DNA of 64,000 bases from CAYSCX01 sp964429575. Its GTDB lineage: Bacteria; Desulfobacterota; Binatia; Binatales; Binataceae. The stretch lies in assembly GCA_964429575.1 (NCBI GenBank), contig CAYSCX010000003.1:1-64000 (forward strand), given 5' to 3'. The notes beneath the pieces are model-generated. The model was not told the DNA's origin and did no database searches. It saw only the letters and a program-made list of their open reading frames with translations. Each line of letters starts with the position of its first letter. The stretch's first letter is position 1. Made by a program: the position numbers and the translations under genes. Below are positions 7,117 to 17,490 of this stretch, piece by piece.

Positions 7117-9065
7117 TGACGTGCCCCGAATGCGGACAGAGCGCGCCTGACGACGCGAGGTTCTGTGAGCGTTGCGGCCAGGGTCTCGGCGCACGCGCGG
7201 CGACGCCGAGCGCTTCGAGACTTCGTCCTGAGCCGCTCAAGCCTGGCACCGCGCTCAAAGGCGGCTTCGAGATCATCGAGTTGATCTCGTTGACCTCGCT
7301 TGAGAATCGCTACCGCGCCGCGCGGCATCGCGACGGCGCCGCCGAGACATTCCAGCTTCGCGAGCGGTTACGACCGGAGGCATCCAGCGCGGCGGAAATC
7401 GACGCTGCGAACGCGCCGCCGTCCGAGGCAGCCGCGCCGGAGGAGGACCCGGCGGGGCCGCGAGCGAAGACTGCGGAACTGAGGCCGCCGAGCGCGTCGT
7501 CGAACGGCCCGGTGCAGGAATCCGTGTCCGCCGGTGCGACGGCGGAGCTTCGCGAACCGCCGTCTAGCGAGACTGCGTTCAACGTCGAGGGGCTCGCGGC
7601 TGTTGAGGCATCGCCGCATCCGCAATTGCAATCTGTCGAGGCAGAAGATGCGCCGCCGATCGGCGACGACCTGGGCGAATTGTTCGGCCGCGTGCTTGCG
7701 CTATCGATGACGCTTAATCACCCCGCGTTCGTGCGCGCGATCGACGGTTTCGCCGGGAACGGCTGCGTGTACCTGGTCTATCGCGATGAAGAGTTGACGC
7801 CGATTGCGCGCCGCCGCAGCGGCGCGAAACTCGAGGAACATCAAGCGGTAAACGCGTCGGTGCAGGTGTGCCAGGCGATCTCATACGTGCATCGACGCGG
7901 GCTTCGATTGAACGACATCTGCACCGAGTCGATCGCCTTTGACCGCGAGGGGCGGGTTCGCATGACCGGGCTCGACTATGTGACCAACGATGACGAGATC
8001 TCCGCCGAGCCGGTGATTAATGACGGATTTACCGCGCCGGAAGTGTATCGGGCCGGGCGCGTGGGCAAACGCGCCGACGTATTCTCCGCTGGCGCGCTGC
8101 TCTACACTTTTCTAACCGGCGAGCGGCTGGAGAGTGAAAGTTGGCGGGGCGAAGCGGGGCCGATCCGATTCTTTCCGCCGCACGTCGTGACGCCGGCGCT
8201 GGAACAGGTGGTGCGCCGGGCGCTGCTGTACGATGCGAAGGATCGATGGGCGACCATCGACGAGTTCAAGGCCGAACTGGTCAAACTCAGTGGGGACATA
8301 CGGATATCGTCGGGCGCCTACACGGACGTCGGTATGGTGCGCGAACACAACGAGGACTCGATAATGTCCGTCGAGTATCTGCGCGACTGCGCGGTCGAGC
8401 CTGTGCGCGCGTACCTCTACGTGGTCGCGGACGGGATGGGCGGCGCCGCGGCGGGCGAAACCGCATCCGCAATTGCCGTTCAAACGGCACGCGATTATGT
8501 TGAGCCGAGGCTTTTGAGCAGCGGCAGCGGCGCAGACTTGCCGGCGCTTCTGACTGCCGGACTCGAAGAGGCCAATCTCAAGATAATCGAGTACCAGGCG
8601 GCTCATCCAGAGTCGCGTGGCATGGGTTCCACAGCCGTGAGCTTGCTCGTCTGGCCGCCGAACGCCGCCGTCGCCTGGGTGGGCGACAGCCGCGCGTATC
8701 TGTACGAGAATGGCGCGCTGCGCCAGGTCAGCAAGGACCATTCGCTGGTGCAGCGGCTGGTGGAGATCGGGCAGATCACCGCCGAGGAGGCGCGCACGCA
8801 CGAGCACAAGAACGTGATCACGCGCTCGCTCGGTGCGCGCCAAAGCGGCGCGGCGGGCGTCGAGGCGAAACCGCTGCGCCTCAAGCGCGGCGATCGATTG
8901 GTGCTGTGCAGCGACGGCCTCACGGCGCACGTCGATGATGGCGCGATTGGTGAGATCGTCGCGCGGCATCCTCATCCGTACGATGCGGCGCGCGAGATGG
9001 TGGTGGCCGCGAATGCAGGGGGCGGAACCGACAACATCTCGGTGATGGTTGTGTACGTAAACTGA
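7113..9065 (+). CDS. Zinc-ribbon, pseudokinase and PP2C phosphatase fusion
   Basis: Protein of 650 aa with three modules. A zinc ribbon (CPECG...CERCG, residues 4-21) is followed by a kinase-like domain (about 45-395, with an acidic insert around 85-185) whose catalytic residues are lost: no glycine loop, no VAIK lysine, the HRDxKxxN loop reads RLNDICTES, and DFG reads GLD. The C-terminal PP2C domain (about 397-650) keeps all metal-binding signatures: REHNEDS, VADGMGG, VGDSRAYLY, CSDGLT and GGTDNIS. It should dephosphorylate Ser/Thr targets of the flanking kinases, with the pseudokinase as a docking or regulatory module. Start and stop overlap or nearly abut the two kinase genes (4-nt overlap upstream, 5-nt gap downstream). 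Confidence 0.92.
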   Translation: MMTCPECGQSAPDDARFCERCGQGLGARAATPSASRLRPEPLKPGTALKGGFEIIELISLTSLENRYRAARHRDGAAETFQLRERLRPEASSAAEIDAANAPPSEAAAPEEDPAGPRAKTAELRPPSASSNGPVQESVSAGATAELREPPSSETAFNVEGLAAVEASPHPQLQSVEAEDAPPIGDDLGELFGRVLALSMTLNHPAFVRAIDGFAGNGCVYLVYRDEELTPIARRRSGAKLEEHQAVNASVQVCQAISYVHRRGLRLNDICTESIAFDREGRVRMTGLDYVTNDDEISAEPVINDGFTAPEVYRAGRVGKRADVFSAGALLYTFLTGERLESESWRGEAGPIRFFPPHVVTPALEQVVRRALLYDAKDRWATIDEFKAELVKLSGDIRISSGAYTDVGMVREHNEDSIMSVEYLRDCAVEPVRAYLYVVADGMGGAAAGETASAIAVQTARDYVEPRLLSSGSGADLPALLTAGLEEANLKIIEYQAAHPESRGMGSTAVSLLVWPPNAAVAWVGDSRAYLYENGALRQVSKDHSLVQRLVEIGQITAEEARTHEHKNVITRSLGARQSGAAGVEAKPLRLKRGDRLVLCSDGLTAHVDDGAIGEIVARHPHPYDAAREMVVAANAGGGTDNISVMVVYVN

Positions 9066-9070
9066 AGCCG

Positions 9071-11425
9071 ATGCCCAAGGCTCAAACGCCAACGCCAGCA
9101 CAGACGGGCCCGCTCGCGGCGGGTACGACTCTGCAGGGCCGCTACATCATCGACCGTCTGATCGGCGGCGGCGGGATGGGCATGGTCTATCTTGCGCGCG
9201 ACAAGCGGCTCTCCAACCGGCCGTGCGCGCTCAAGGAAATGGTCGATCATTTCATCGACCAGCAGCAGCGCATCGAGGCCAACGATTATTTCGCGCGCGA
9301 GGCCGACACACTCGCGCAACTGAAGCATCCCGCGATTCCCGCGGTTTCCGACCGCTTCGACGATCAGAACCGTCACTACCTGGTGATGGAGTACGTCGAG
9401 GGCCGGAACCTGGAGGAAGAGATCGCGCAGCGCGGTGGTCCGCTGCCCGAGGGGCTGGTGATCGACATCGCGCGCCAGCTCTCGGACGTGCTCGCATACC
9501 TGCACGGCTTCGCGCCGCCGATCATCTATCGCGACATGAAGCCGTCCAACGTGATGCTCACGCCCAAGGGCCGCGCGGTGCTGGTGGATTTTGGCATCGC
9601 GCGGCTGTTCAAGGCGTCGCGCAAGGGCACCATGATCGGGACGCTCGGCTTCGCGCCGCCCGAGCAATACCAGGGGCTGGTCGATCCGCGCAGCGACATC
9701 TATTCGCTCGGGGCGACGCTCCATTACGTGCTGACCGGACGCGACCCGGAGAAGCATCCGCCGTTCAGCTTCCCGCCCGTGCGCGAGATCCGGCCCGAGG
9801 TGTCGAGAAACTTTGCCGGCGCGATCGATGCGGCGCTCGGCTACGAAGTTTCTCAGCGACCGTCATCGGTGCAGGAATTCCGCGACATGATGCTGTATGG
9901 CCGCGGGTTTGGTGCGAGTGGCGCCGCCCGCGTCAGCGCGCGCAGCGGGACCCACGATCTTTCCATTGCGGCGGGCTACGTTGATGAGCTTGCCCCGCGC
10001 AGGCCGTCGAGTCCGGTGCGGCGTGCGGTGGTCCTCGCGCTCTTCTCAATCGTGCTCGCGGGCGCCGCCTTCGGCGGAACGTACCTTTACTCGAATCCGG
10101 AACTGCAGGGGCGTCTGGGCATCAAGCAGTACATCGACAAACTCCCGTGGAAGCGCGAGGAACTGCTTGCGCGCGCGCGCGCGAATCCGCTGACGTTTGA
10201 GAATCTCACCTTGATGCTTTCGACGCGCGATGGCACGCCGCTGGCCGCTCCGCAGTCGAGCTTCACCGACTCCGAGTTGGCGAGCGCGCGCTATCTGAAA
10301 TGGACCGCCAACTTCCGCAACGAGCTGGCGGGTCTCGATTCGCGCACGCAGCGCGTCGAGGCGCGCTTCCTCAGTCCCAGCGGCAACCGGGTTGCATCGA
10401 GTGCGGCGAGCATGTTCGTCGGGCCGGCGCAAAAGACCGCCGACTTCACAGGCGTCGCGCTGATCTCCGAATCGCCGGATGTCGCCGCGGGTCAGTACAA
10501 GATTGCGCTCTATTTGGACGACAGCAAGCTCGCCGAGCAGAGCTTCGACGTCAGGCAGGATCTTGCCGGCAAGGCGCGCGCCGATGCGGCCGATGCGGCT
10601 GCGCGGGTTGCGGCCAAGGGGGAGGAGGAACGCAGACGCGAGGAAGCGCGAAACCTCGCGATGATCGATGAGCGCCGGCGCAACCCGCTCGAGCTACGCA
10701 AGATAGAGTTCCTCAACTCCACCAAGACCGGCACGGCGCTCGCGGGTCCTGCCGACGTATTCGACATGTCAAAGGTCCTGTTCGTCGGTTGGCAGGTATC
10801 GTTCAACAACAAGCTCTACAAACTCGAACCCAACCAGTACCGCATCGATGCGGCGTACATCGCTCCCGACGGGCGCGCGCTGGGCAGCGTCAATGACTTT
10901 CAAATCGTGAGCGCCAACCAGAAGGGCGCGACCTTTACCGGGCGGGTCGGCAACTCACGCGGCGGTGCATTCCTGCCCGGCACCTACACTGTCAACTTTT
11001 ATCTCAACGGCCAGTTTCTGGCCGAAAAAAAATTCCGCGTGGTGCCCGACACGACGAGCCCATACGCATCCAGTCCTGGTGCTGCGGCGCCGTCGGGTGC
11101 GGTGTCTCCGATGGCGAGTCTCGGTTTCCCGACGCTCGCGACCGGACGGATCTTCGGACTTCGCGGCGGCGTCACACCGACTCTCGAACTGCGCCTGCGG
11201 CCGGAAACCAACGGCTTTCTGCGCGGTGAGCTGGTCGTCAACCAAAAGGGTTTCGGGCTCACGCAGATAGAAGGATTCGTGCGCGGCAACCGGTTGCAGT
11301 TCCAAGTGCCGTTCGGGACCGAGACCTATTACTTCGAGGGACGCCGTATCGGCGAGCAGCTAAACGGCACATTCGAGTCCACGCCGGCGGGTGAGCGCGG
11401 AACCTGGACGGCGCAGGCCAAGTAG
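9071..11425 (+). CDS. Membrane-anchored Ser/Thr protein kinase
   Basis: Protein of 784 aa. The N-terminal kinase domain (about 23-285) has GGGGMG, the CALKE lysine, YRDMKPSN and DFG and appears active. A single transmembrane helix lies at about 317-338 (VVLALFSIVLAGAAFGGTYLY). The region beyond it should be outside the cytoplasm and contains two related beta-rich modules (about 375-490 and 540-655, each starting LTFENL or LELRKIEF) separated by an Ala/Glu/Arg-rich coiled-coil-like stretch (about 500-540), then a Pro/Ala linker and a last beta domain. The architecture is a sensor kinase. The gene starts 5 nt after the phosphatase stop. Confidence 0.92.
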   Translation: MPKAQTPTPAQTGPLAAGTTLQGRYIIDRLIGGGGMGMVYLARDKRLSNRPCALKEMVDHFIDQQQRIEANDYFAREADTLAQLKHPAIPAVSDRFDDQNRHYLVMEYVEGRNLEEEIAQRGGPLPEGLVIDIARQLSDVLAYLHGFAPPIIYRDMKPSNVMLTPKGRAVLVDFGIARLFKASRKGTMIGTLGFAPPEQYQGLVDPRSDIYSLGATLHYVLTGRDPEKHPPFSFPPVREIRPEVSRNFAGAIDAALGYEVSQRPSSVQEFRDMMLYGRGFGASGAARVSARSGTHDLSIAAGYVDELAPRRPSSPVRRAVVLALFSIVLAGAAFGGTYLYSNPELQGRLGIKQYIDKLPWKREELLARARANPLTFENLTLMLSTRDGTPLAAPQSSFTDSELASARYLKWTANFRNELAGLDSRTQRVEARFLSPSGNRVASSAASMFVGPAQKTADFTGVALISESPDVAAGQYKIALYLDDSKLAEQSFDVRQDLAGKARADAADAAARVAAKGEEERRREEARNLAMIDERRRNPLELRKIEFLNSTKTGTALAGPADVFDMSKVLFVGWQVSFNNKLYKLEPNQYRIDAAYIAPDGRALGSVNDFQIVSANQKGATFTGRVGNSRGGAFLPGTYTVNFYLNGQFLAEKKFRVVPDTTSPYASSPGAAAPSGAVSPMASLGFPTLATGRIFGLRGGVTPTLELRLRPETNGFLRGELVVNQKGFGLTQIEGFVRGNRLQFQVPFGTETYYFEGRRIGEQLNGTFESTPAGERGTWTAQAK

Positions 11426-11529
11426 CTTCGTTCTCGAGTCGATCGACCTCGCACCCCTGTCCCGCGCGCGATCGCGAAATAGCGCTTGAACGTGAGCGCA
11501 GCGCGCGCAATGCTTTGCCTCGACTTCGC

Positions 11530-12423
11530 ATGGCCACCAACGTCTCGCGTGAAAAGCTCCTGTTCTATGCGGCCGCGGGCGCGCTCGGCGGATTGGGCGC
11601 ATGGGGGGCCGCGGAACCGTTCCAGTATTTCAATCAGCGGATTCTGGGCGTTCCACCCGTGTTCGTTCGTGGCGTCTTCTTGGGAGCAATCGTAGGAGCT
11701 TTCATCGGCGCGTTTCTCGCCTCGATTGAAGCGCTCAGCGTCGGGCAGTGGCGACTCGCCTTCCGCAGCATCCGCAGCGGCGCCGCGATCGGCGCGGTCG
11801 GTGGCGCGGTGGGGCTGCTAGTCGGTGAGCTCGCATTCGACATTCTGGGCGGGTTTATCGGTCGCATCCTCGGTTGGGCGGTGCTGGGCGTCGCGGTGGG
11901 ACTGGGTGTGGGCTGGGCAACCGGATCGAACGCGCGCCGGCGCAACGGCGCGCTCGGCGGCATCCTGGGCGGTGCGCTGGGCGGATTTTTCTATCAGAGC
12001 CTCACTGCGACGTTTCCGCAGGCGTTCGGGCGCGCCATCGCGATCATCGTGCTCGGCGCGTTGATAGGATTTTTCATTGGGCTGGTCAGCGAGCTTCTGA
12101 AGCGCGCGTGGCTGATGGTGGTGAGGAGCGAAAGCCGCAACGCCCGCGAGGGACGCGAATACCCGCTGGTCAAACCGGTGACGATCATCGGGCGCTCCGA
12201 GGAGTGCGACGTCGGGCTATTCGGGGATCAGTCGGTGCTCGCCAATCACGCGATCATCCGCCGCGAGGGACGCGACTTCGTCCTGAGCCCCACCGGTGGC
12301 GGCCAGGTCTACGTCAACCGCCAGACGGTCGGAGGGCGCTGCGCGCTCAAGAGCGGCGACCGCGTCGAGGTGGGCGGCACGCTGTTCGTCTTCCGCGAAC
12401 GGTCGCAGGCGGCGCGCGGCTAG
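11530..12423 (+). CDS. Glycine-rich membrane protein with C-terminal FHA domain
   Basis: Protein of 297 aa. The N-terminal two thirds (about 10-195) are several Gly/Ala-rich hydrophobic segments with glycine-zipper spacing (GAFIGAFLA, GAVGGAVGLLVG, GGILGGALGG), probably a multi-helix membrane domain. An FHA domain occupies about 215-295 (IIGRSEECDVGL, LANHAIIRR, QVYVN). It could recruit phosphorylated partners of the kinase cluster to the inner membrane. ATG 11530 is preferred to an in-frame TTG at 11515. The TAG stop (12421-12423) is the first three bases of repeat copy C. Confidence 0.87.
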   Translation: MATNVSREKLLFYAAAGALGGLGAWGAAEPFQYFNQRILGVPPVFVRGVFLGAIVGAFIGAFLASIEALSVGQWRLAFRSIRSGAAIGAVGGAVGLLVGELAFDILGGFIGRILGWAVLGVAVGLGVGWATGSNARRRNGALGGILGGALGGFFYQSLTATFPQAFGRAIAIIVLGALIGFFIGLVSELLKRAWLMVVRSESRNAREGREYPLVKPVTIIGRSEECDVGLFGDQSVLANHAIIRREGRDFVLSPTGGGQVYVNRQTVGGRCALKSGDRVEVGGTLFVFRERSQAARG

Positions 12424-12580
12424 TAGGCGGTTGAAAAAGTCATTTTCAACCGCCTGCTCCCTCTCTCTCCTCTCCCCCAATGGGGGAGAAGATTAGGAAA
12501 GAAGCCATCTTTCACGCAGGGTGTTGAGAAAGAGATCGATGCCAATTTGGTATTCCAAGCTTTGCTCAACACCCTGCTAG
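12421..12580 (+). repeat. 160-bp three-hairpin dispersed element, copy C
   Basis: It begins TAGTAGGCGGTTGA and ends CCCTGCTAG. It has the same length and plan as copies A, B and D and very high identity to copy B in the left and central parts. The right-arm loop instead carries the near-palindrome ATGCCAATTTGGTAT shared with copy D. The leading TAG is the stop codon of the membrane FHA gene. Confidence 0.92.
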
Positions 12581-12591
12581 AGGGCGACGGC

Positions 12592-13365
12592 ATGCGCGCC
12601 GATCGGTTCCGCACGGCCAGCGTCGCAATCATGGCGGCACTGGCGGCGGGACTCGCATCAGGTTGCGCGTCGATGGGTCTGGTCGGCGCGCCACTGGAAC
12701 CGGTCAACATCCAGAAGGTCGAATACTACCCGTTCCAGGTGAAGGGCTATCAGAACACTTACCCAAAGAAATCGATCGTCGTGCTGATGCCGCTGGATGC
12801 GAGCGAGCGCAAAGGCGGCGCCGCAACCGCCGCCGGCGCGCCCGCGGGCAAGGTCCTGGTAGGTGTGACAACCGGAAAATCGGATGAGATGATCCAACGC
12901 ATCTTCACCGACCCGCTCGCGACCGTCGTGCAGCGGGCGATCGGCCATTCCGCGCTAGAAGCCGGAATGGTGCCGTATGCTGTTGCGGAGAGCGACTACC
13001 TCAAGGTGCGCTCAGAGCAGCGCGAAGACTACGTGCTCGCAAGCAAGATCAAACGCGCATGGGTGCAGAAGCGGCGCGGCGCGGACAGCCGTTACGGACC
13101 GATTTGGAAGACCGTCGCGGACTTCTCGGTCGAAGTGAAAATCTACAAGCCGCCGTTCACGCTGCCGTTTTGGGAGGGCACCTCGAGCGCGACGTACAAC
13201 GATCCGCCGGTCGGCACGTTCGCGCTGGGGCCTGAGGATGAGACCGGCATCTATGAGGATCCGGGCCAGGTGCTGTCGGTCGCGCTGACTCGCGCGGTGG
13301 CGGGAATTTTAGATCGTGACGATTTGCGCACGCTGATCACCGAGGACGCGATCAAGACGCGGTAA
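12592..13365 (+). CDS. Outer-membrane-type lipoprotein of unknown function
   Basis: Protein of 257 aa with a type II signal peptide: basic n-region, hydrophobic AIMAALAAGLA and lipobox ASGC (lipidated Cys about 24). The mature part is beta/alpha and resembles the general plan of YajG/CsgG-type auxiliary lipoproteins (IVVLMPLDAS start, AIGHSALEAGM helix), but the family was not identified with certainty. ATG 12592 follows a GAGGG ribosome site and lies 12 nt past repeat copy C, so the element separates it from the FHA gene. It may be the envelope output of the signalling cluster, or only a neighbour. Confidence 0.75.
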   Translation: MRADRFRTASVAIMAALAAGLASGCASMGLVGAPLEPVNIQKVEYYPFQVKGYQNTYPKKSIVVLMPLDASERKGGAATAAGAPAGKVLVGVTTGKSDEMIQRIFTDPLATVVQRAIGHSALEAGMVPYAVAESDYLKVRSEQREDYVLASKIKRAWVQKRRGADSRYGPIWKTVADFSVEVKIYKPPFTLPFWEGTSSATYNDPPVGTFALGPEDETGIYEDPGQVLSVALTRAVAGILDRDDLRTLITEDAIKTR

Positions 13366-13695
13366 CACCGCCGCGGTTTGCCTGCGTCCGCGGTCGTAAA
13401 CGTTTCGCGATGCATATGATGCGCGTGCATATCTTCGCCCAGCTTCGCGCCGCAGTCCGTTTCCCGTGCCGCGCTCTTTGCGGTACGTTAAATTAAGTTT
13501 CGAGCCACCGAACATCGCGGCGGGGCGCCTTTCAATCAGCCGGTCATTCGCGCCGTCGCAGCGTCATGCTGTCAAACCGGACATCACGACATGAGAAATC
13601 AGCCTCCCGGATCGGAGAAATGAGAATCCACGGGGTTGAGGGGCCGCTGCGGGTTGCGCACGTGGCCGGACTCACCCGTGCCGCACGGGCGCATC
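13366..13695. other. 330-bp intergenic region upstream of zwf
   Basis: No credible reading frame was found. A moderately AT-rich patch (GTACGTTAAATTAAG, about 13482-13496) and a dyad-like GCATATGATGCGCGTGCATATC (13413-13433) suggest that a promoter or regulator site for the zwf-fbp-glk genes lies here. No clean -35/-10 pair was identified. Confidence 0.3.
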
Positions 13696-15228
<1,533 letters not shown>

Positions 15229-15265
15229 CCGGCGCCGCGAGCGCCGTCGCGCGGAGGAATGAAAA

Positions 15266-16267
15266 ATGGCCGCTCAGTACATCACGCTCAACCGCCACGT
15301 GTTGACCAAGCGCGAGGCGACCGCGCCGACCGGTGATCTCGCGCTCATCATGGAGCGCATCGCGCTCATCGGTAAGCGCATCTCGCATGAGCTTGGGCGC
15401 GCGTCACTCGCCGGTGAACTCGGCTACACGGGCTCTACCAACGTTCAGGGTGAGAAGGTCAAGAAACTCGATGAATGGGCCAACGACGTTTTCGTCGATG
15501 CGTTCGAGCATGGCGATCCGGTGTGCAGCCTCATCTCGGAGGAGATGGAGGAGCCGCGTCATTACAAAGACAACTGCCGCGAGCGGAGCTACATGGTGTT
15601 GTACGATCCGATCGACGGATCGTCGAACACCGACACCAACGGCTCGCTGGGCGCGATTTGGTCGGTGCGGCGGCGCGGCAAGGGCCACGGCGCGGGGGTA
15701 GATGACATACTGACGCCGGGGCGCGAGCAGGTCGCGTCGGGTTACGTACTGTTCGGTCCGAGCACACTGCTGATTTATACGGCCGGTGACGGGGTCGACA
15801 TCTTCACGCTGGATCGCGAACTCGGCGAGTTCGTTCTGTGGCGCGAGAAGGTAAAGATGCCGGAGTACGGCGGCACCTACGCCGTCAACCAGGGCAACAT
15901 CGGCAAGTGGCACGATGGCGCGCAGAAGCTGGTTGCGCAACTGACCAGCCGCAAGGACAAACGCTCCAGCTACTCGCTGCGCTACTGCGGCGCATTCGCC
16001 GCCGATTTCCACCGCTGCCTGCTGGAGGGCGGCATCTTTATGTATCCCGGTGAAGTTTCCGCGGGTGGCAAAGGCGGCGGCAAACTAAGGCTGATGTACG
16101 AACTTGCGCCGTTGGCGTTCCTCGCCGAGCAGGCCGGCGGGCGCGCCTCGACCGGCAAAGGCCCGCTGCTCGACGTCAAGCCGACAGCAATCCACGAACG
16201 CCAGCCCATCTACATCGGCAGCGCGGCGGAAGTCGCGCTCGCCGAGCAGTTGGGCGCCGAGGGCTGA
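15266..16267 (+). CDS. fbp: Fructose-1,6-bisphosphatase class I
   Basis: Protein of 333 aa hydrolysing fructose-1,6-bisphosphate to fructose-6-phosphate in gluconeogenesis. The metal-binding motif DPIDGSSNTDTNGSLG (about residues 112-127) is intact, preceded by ISEEMEEP, and the C-terminal GGKLRLMYELAPLAFLAEQAGG motif of class I enzymes is present. ATG 15266 follows GGAGG by 9 nt. It lies 37 nt downstream of zwf and 24 nt upstream of glk, consistent with one operon. Confidence 0.96.
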   Translation: MAAQYITLNRHVLTKREATAPTGDLALIMERIALIGKRISHELGRASLAGELGYTGSTNVQGEKVKKLDEWANDVFVDAFEHGDPVCSLISEEMEEPRHYKDNCRERSYMVLYDPIDGSSNTDTNGSLGAIWSVRRRGKGHGAGVDDILTPGREQVASGYVLFGPSTLLIYTAGDGVDIFTLDRELGEFVLWREKVKMPEYGGTYAVNQGNIGKWHDGAQKLVAQLTSRKDKRSSYSLRYCGAFAADFHRCLLEGGIFMYPGEVSAGGKGGGKLRLMYELAPLAFLAEQAGGRASTGKGPLLDVKPTAIHERQPIYIGSAAEVALAEQLGAEG

Positions 16268-16291
16268 GCGGCGTTCCTGAGGCGACCCGCG

Positions 16292-17284
16292 ATGGCCGAC
16301 ACGATCCTTGCAGGGGACGTCGGAGGGACCAAGAGCCATCTCGGCCTCTACCGGTACGATGGTAGAGCACTGGCGCTGGTGCGCGATGAAACCTATCCGA
16401 CGCACGAATTTGGCAGCGTCGAAGAAATCGCCGCACGGTTCCTCGGAACGAATCATGGTGTACGCGCGGCATGCTTCGGCGTCCCCGGACTTGTCATCCG
16501 GGGCCGTTCGCACGCGACCAACCTGCCGTCGATGGCGATCGATCGGGAGTCGATCGCGCGGTCGCTCGGCGGTGTGCCGACGCGGATCGTGAATGATCTG
16601 GTCGCGACCGCGTATGGGATGATCCATCTCGACCCATCGGAACTCGCCACGCTTCAGCGGGGCACCATCGAGGTCACCGGGTTCAACCGTGCGGTGATTG
16701 CGGCGGGAACTGGGCTTGGCGAAGCAGCGCTAATTGCGGTGGCAGACGGGCGCTTCATCCCGATTTCATCGGAGGGCGGCCACGCGGACTTCGCGCCACG
16801 CGGAGACGAGCAGGTCGAGCTGCTGCGCTATCTGGCTCGCAAATTTGGGCACGTGGCGATCGAACGGGTTTGCTCGGGGCCGGGCCTGGTCAACATCTAC
16901 CGGTTCTTGAGGGAAACCGGCGGAGTCAACGAGCCCGCATGGCTGACAGAGCAGCTAACCGGCGATGCCGCACCGGCGGCGATCAGCAAGGCCGCGCTGC
17001 AAATGACCGATCCGGTCTGCGTGCATGCGCACGAAGTCTTCGTCGATGTCTATGGCGCGGAAGCGTCCAACCTGGCGCTCAAGGTCGGAGCGTGGGGCGG
17101 CGTGTATCTTGGCGGCGGTATCGCGCCGAAAATTCTGCCGGCGCTTCAGGACGGCCGTTTTCTGCGGAGCTTTGGCGATAAGGGACGCATGAGCGAGGTG
17201 CTCGCGAAAATCGACATCAAGGTATCGCTCAATCCGGCCGCGGCACTGGTCGGCGCCGCGCGTCTTGCGGCGGAGCTAATCTGA
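16292..17284 (+). CDS. glk: Glucokinase (Glk family)
   Basis: ATP-dependent hexokinase-fold enzyme of 330 aa phosphorylating glucose. The phosphate-1 motif GDVGGTKSHLGLY opens the protein, AAGTGLGEA marks the ATP-binding second domain, and SEGGHADFAPRGDEQ is the signature of the Glk family rather than ROK sugar kinases. The start is ATG 16292. Its product feeds zwf two genes upstream. Repeat copy D begins 30 nt after its stop codon. Confidence 0.93.
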   Translation: MADTILAGDVGGTKSHLGLYRYDGRALALVRDETYPTHEFGSVEEIAARFLGTNHGVRAACFGVPGLVIRGRSHATNLPSMAIDRESIARSLGGVPTRIVNDLVATAYGMIHLDPSELATLQRGTIEVTGFNRAVIAAGTGLGEAALIAVADGRFIPISSEGGHADFAPRGDEQVELLRYLARKFGHVAIERVCSGPGLVNIYRFLRETGGVNEPAWLTEQLTGDAAPAAISKAALQMTDPVCVHAHEVFVDVYGAEASNLALKVGAWGGVYLGGGIAPKILPALQDGRFLRSFGDKGRMSEVLAKIDIKVSLNPAAALVGAARLAAELI

Positions 17285-17314
17285 TGAAAAAAGGGGGAAT
17301 GCAGCCGTAGCCCC

Positions 17315-17474
17315 TAGCAGGATGTTGAAAAAGGGCTTTTCAACATCCTGCTCCCTCTCTCTCCTCTCCCCCATTGGGGGAGAAGATAAGGAAGGCGGCC
17401 AGTTTTAACGCAGGGTGTTGAGAATAAGGTCGATGCCAGTTTGGTATTCCTGGCTTTTCTCAACACCCTACTAG
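17315..17474 (+). repeat. 160-bp three-hairpin dispersed element, copy D
   Basis: It begins TAGCAGGATGTTGA and ends CCCTACTAG. The left stem differs from the other copies (AGGATGTTGA), but the opposite arm is changed to match (TCAACATCCT), so pairing is kept. It lies between glk and the aldolase gene and is the only copy that does not overlap a stop codon, sitting 30 nt beyond the glk stop. Confidence 0.92.
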
Positions 17475-17490
17475 GGATGGAGATAGAGCA

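Noticed and set aside
8112..9101. Long minus-strand open frames opposite the kinase and phosphatase genes (and similar ones elsewhere)
   Set aside because: High-GC shadow frames with Arg-rich, motif-free translations, antisense to well-supported genes.
3254..13365. Type VI secretion locus suggested by FHA, kinase and PP2C genes
   Set aside because: No tss or vgr structural gene is seen anywhere in the window.
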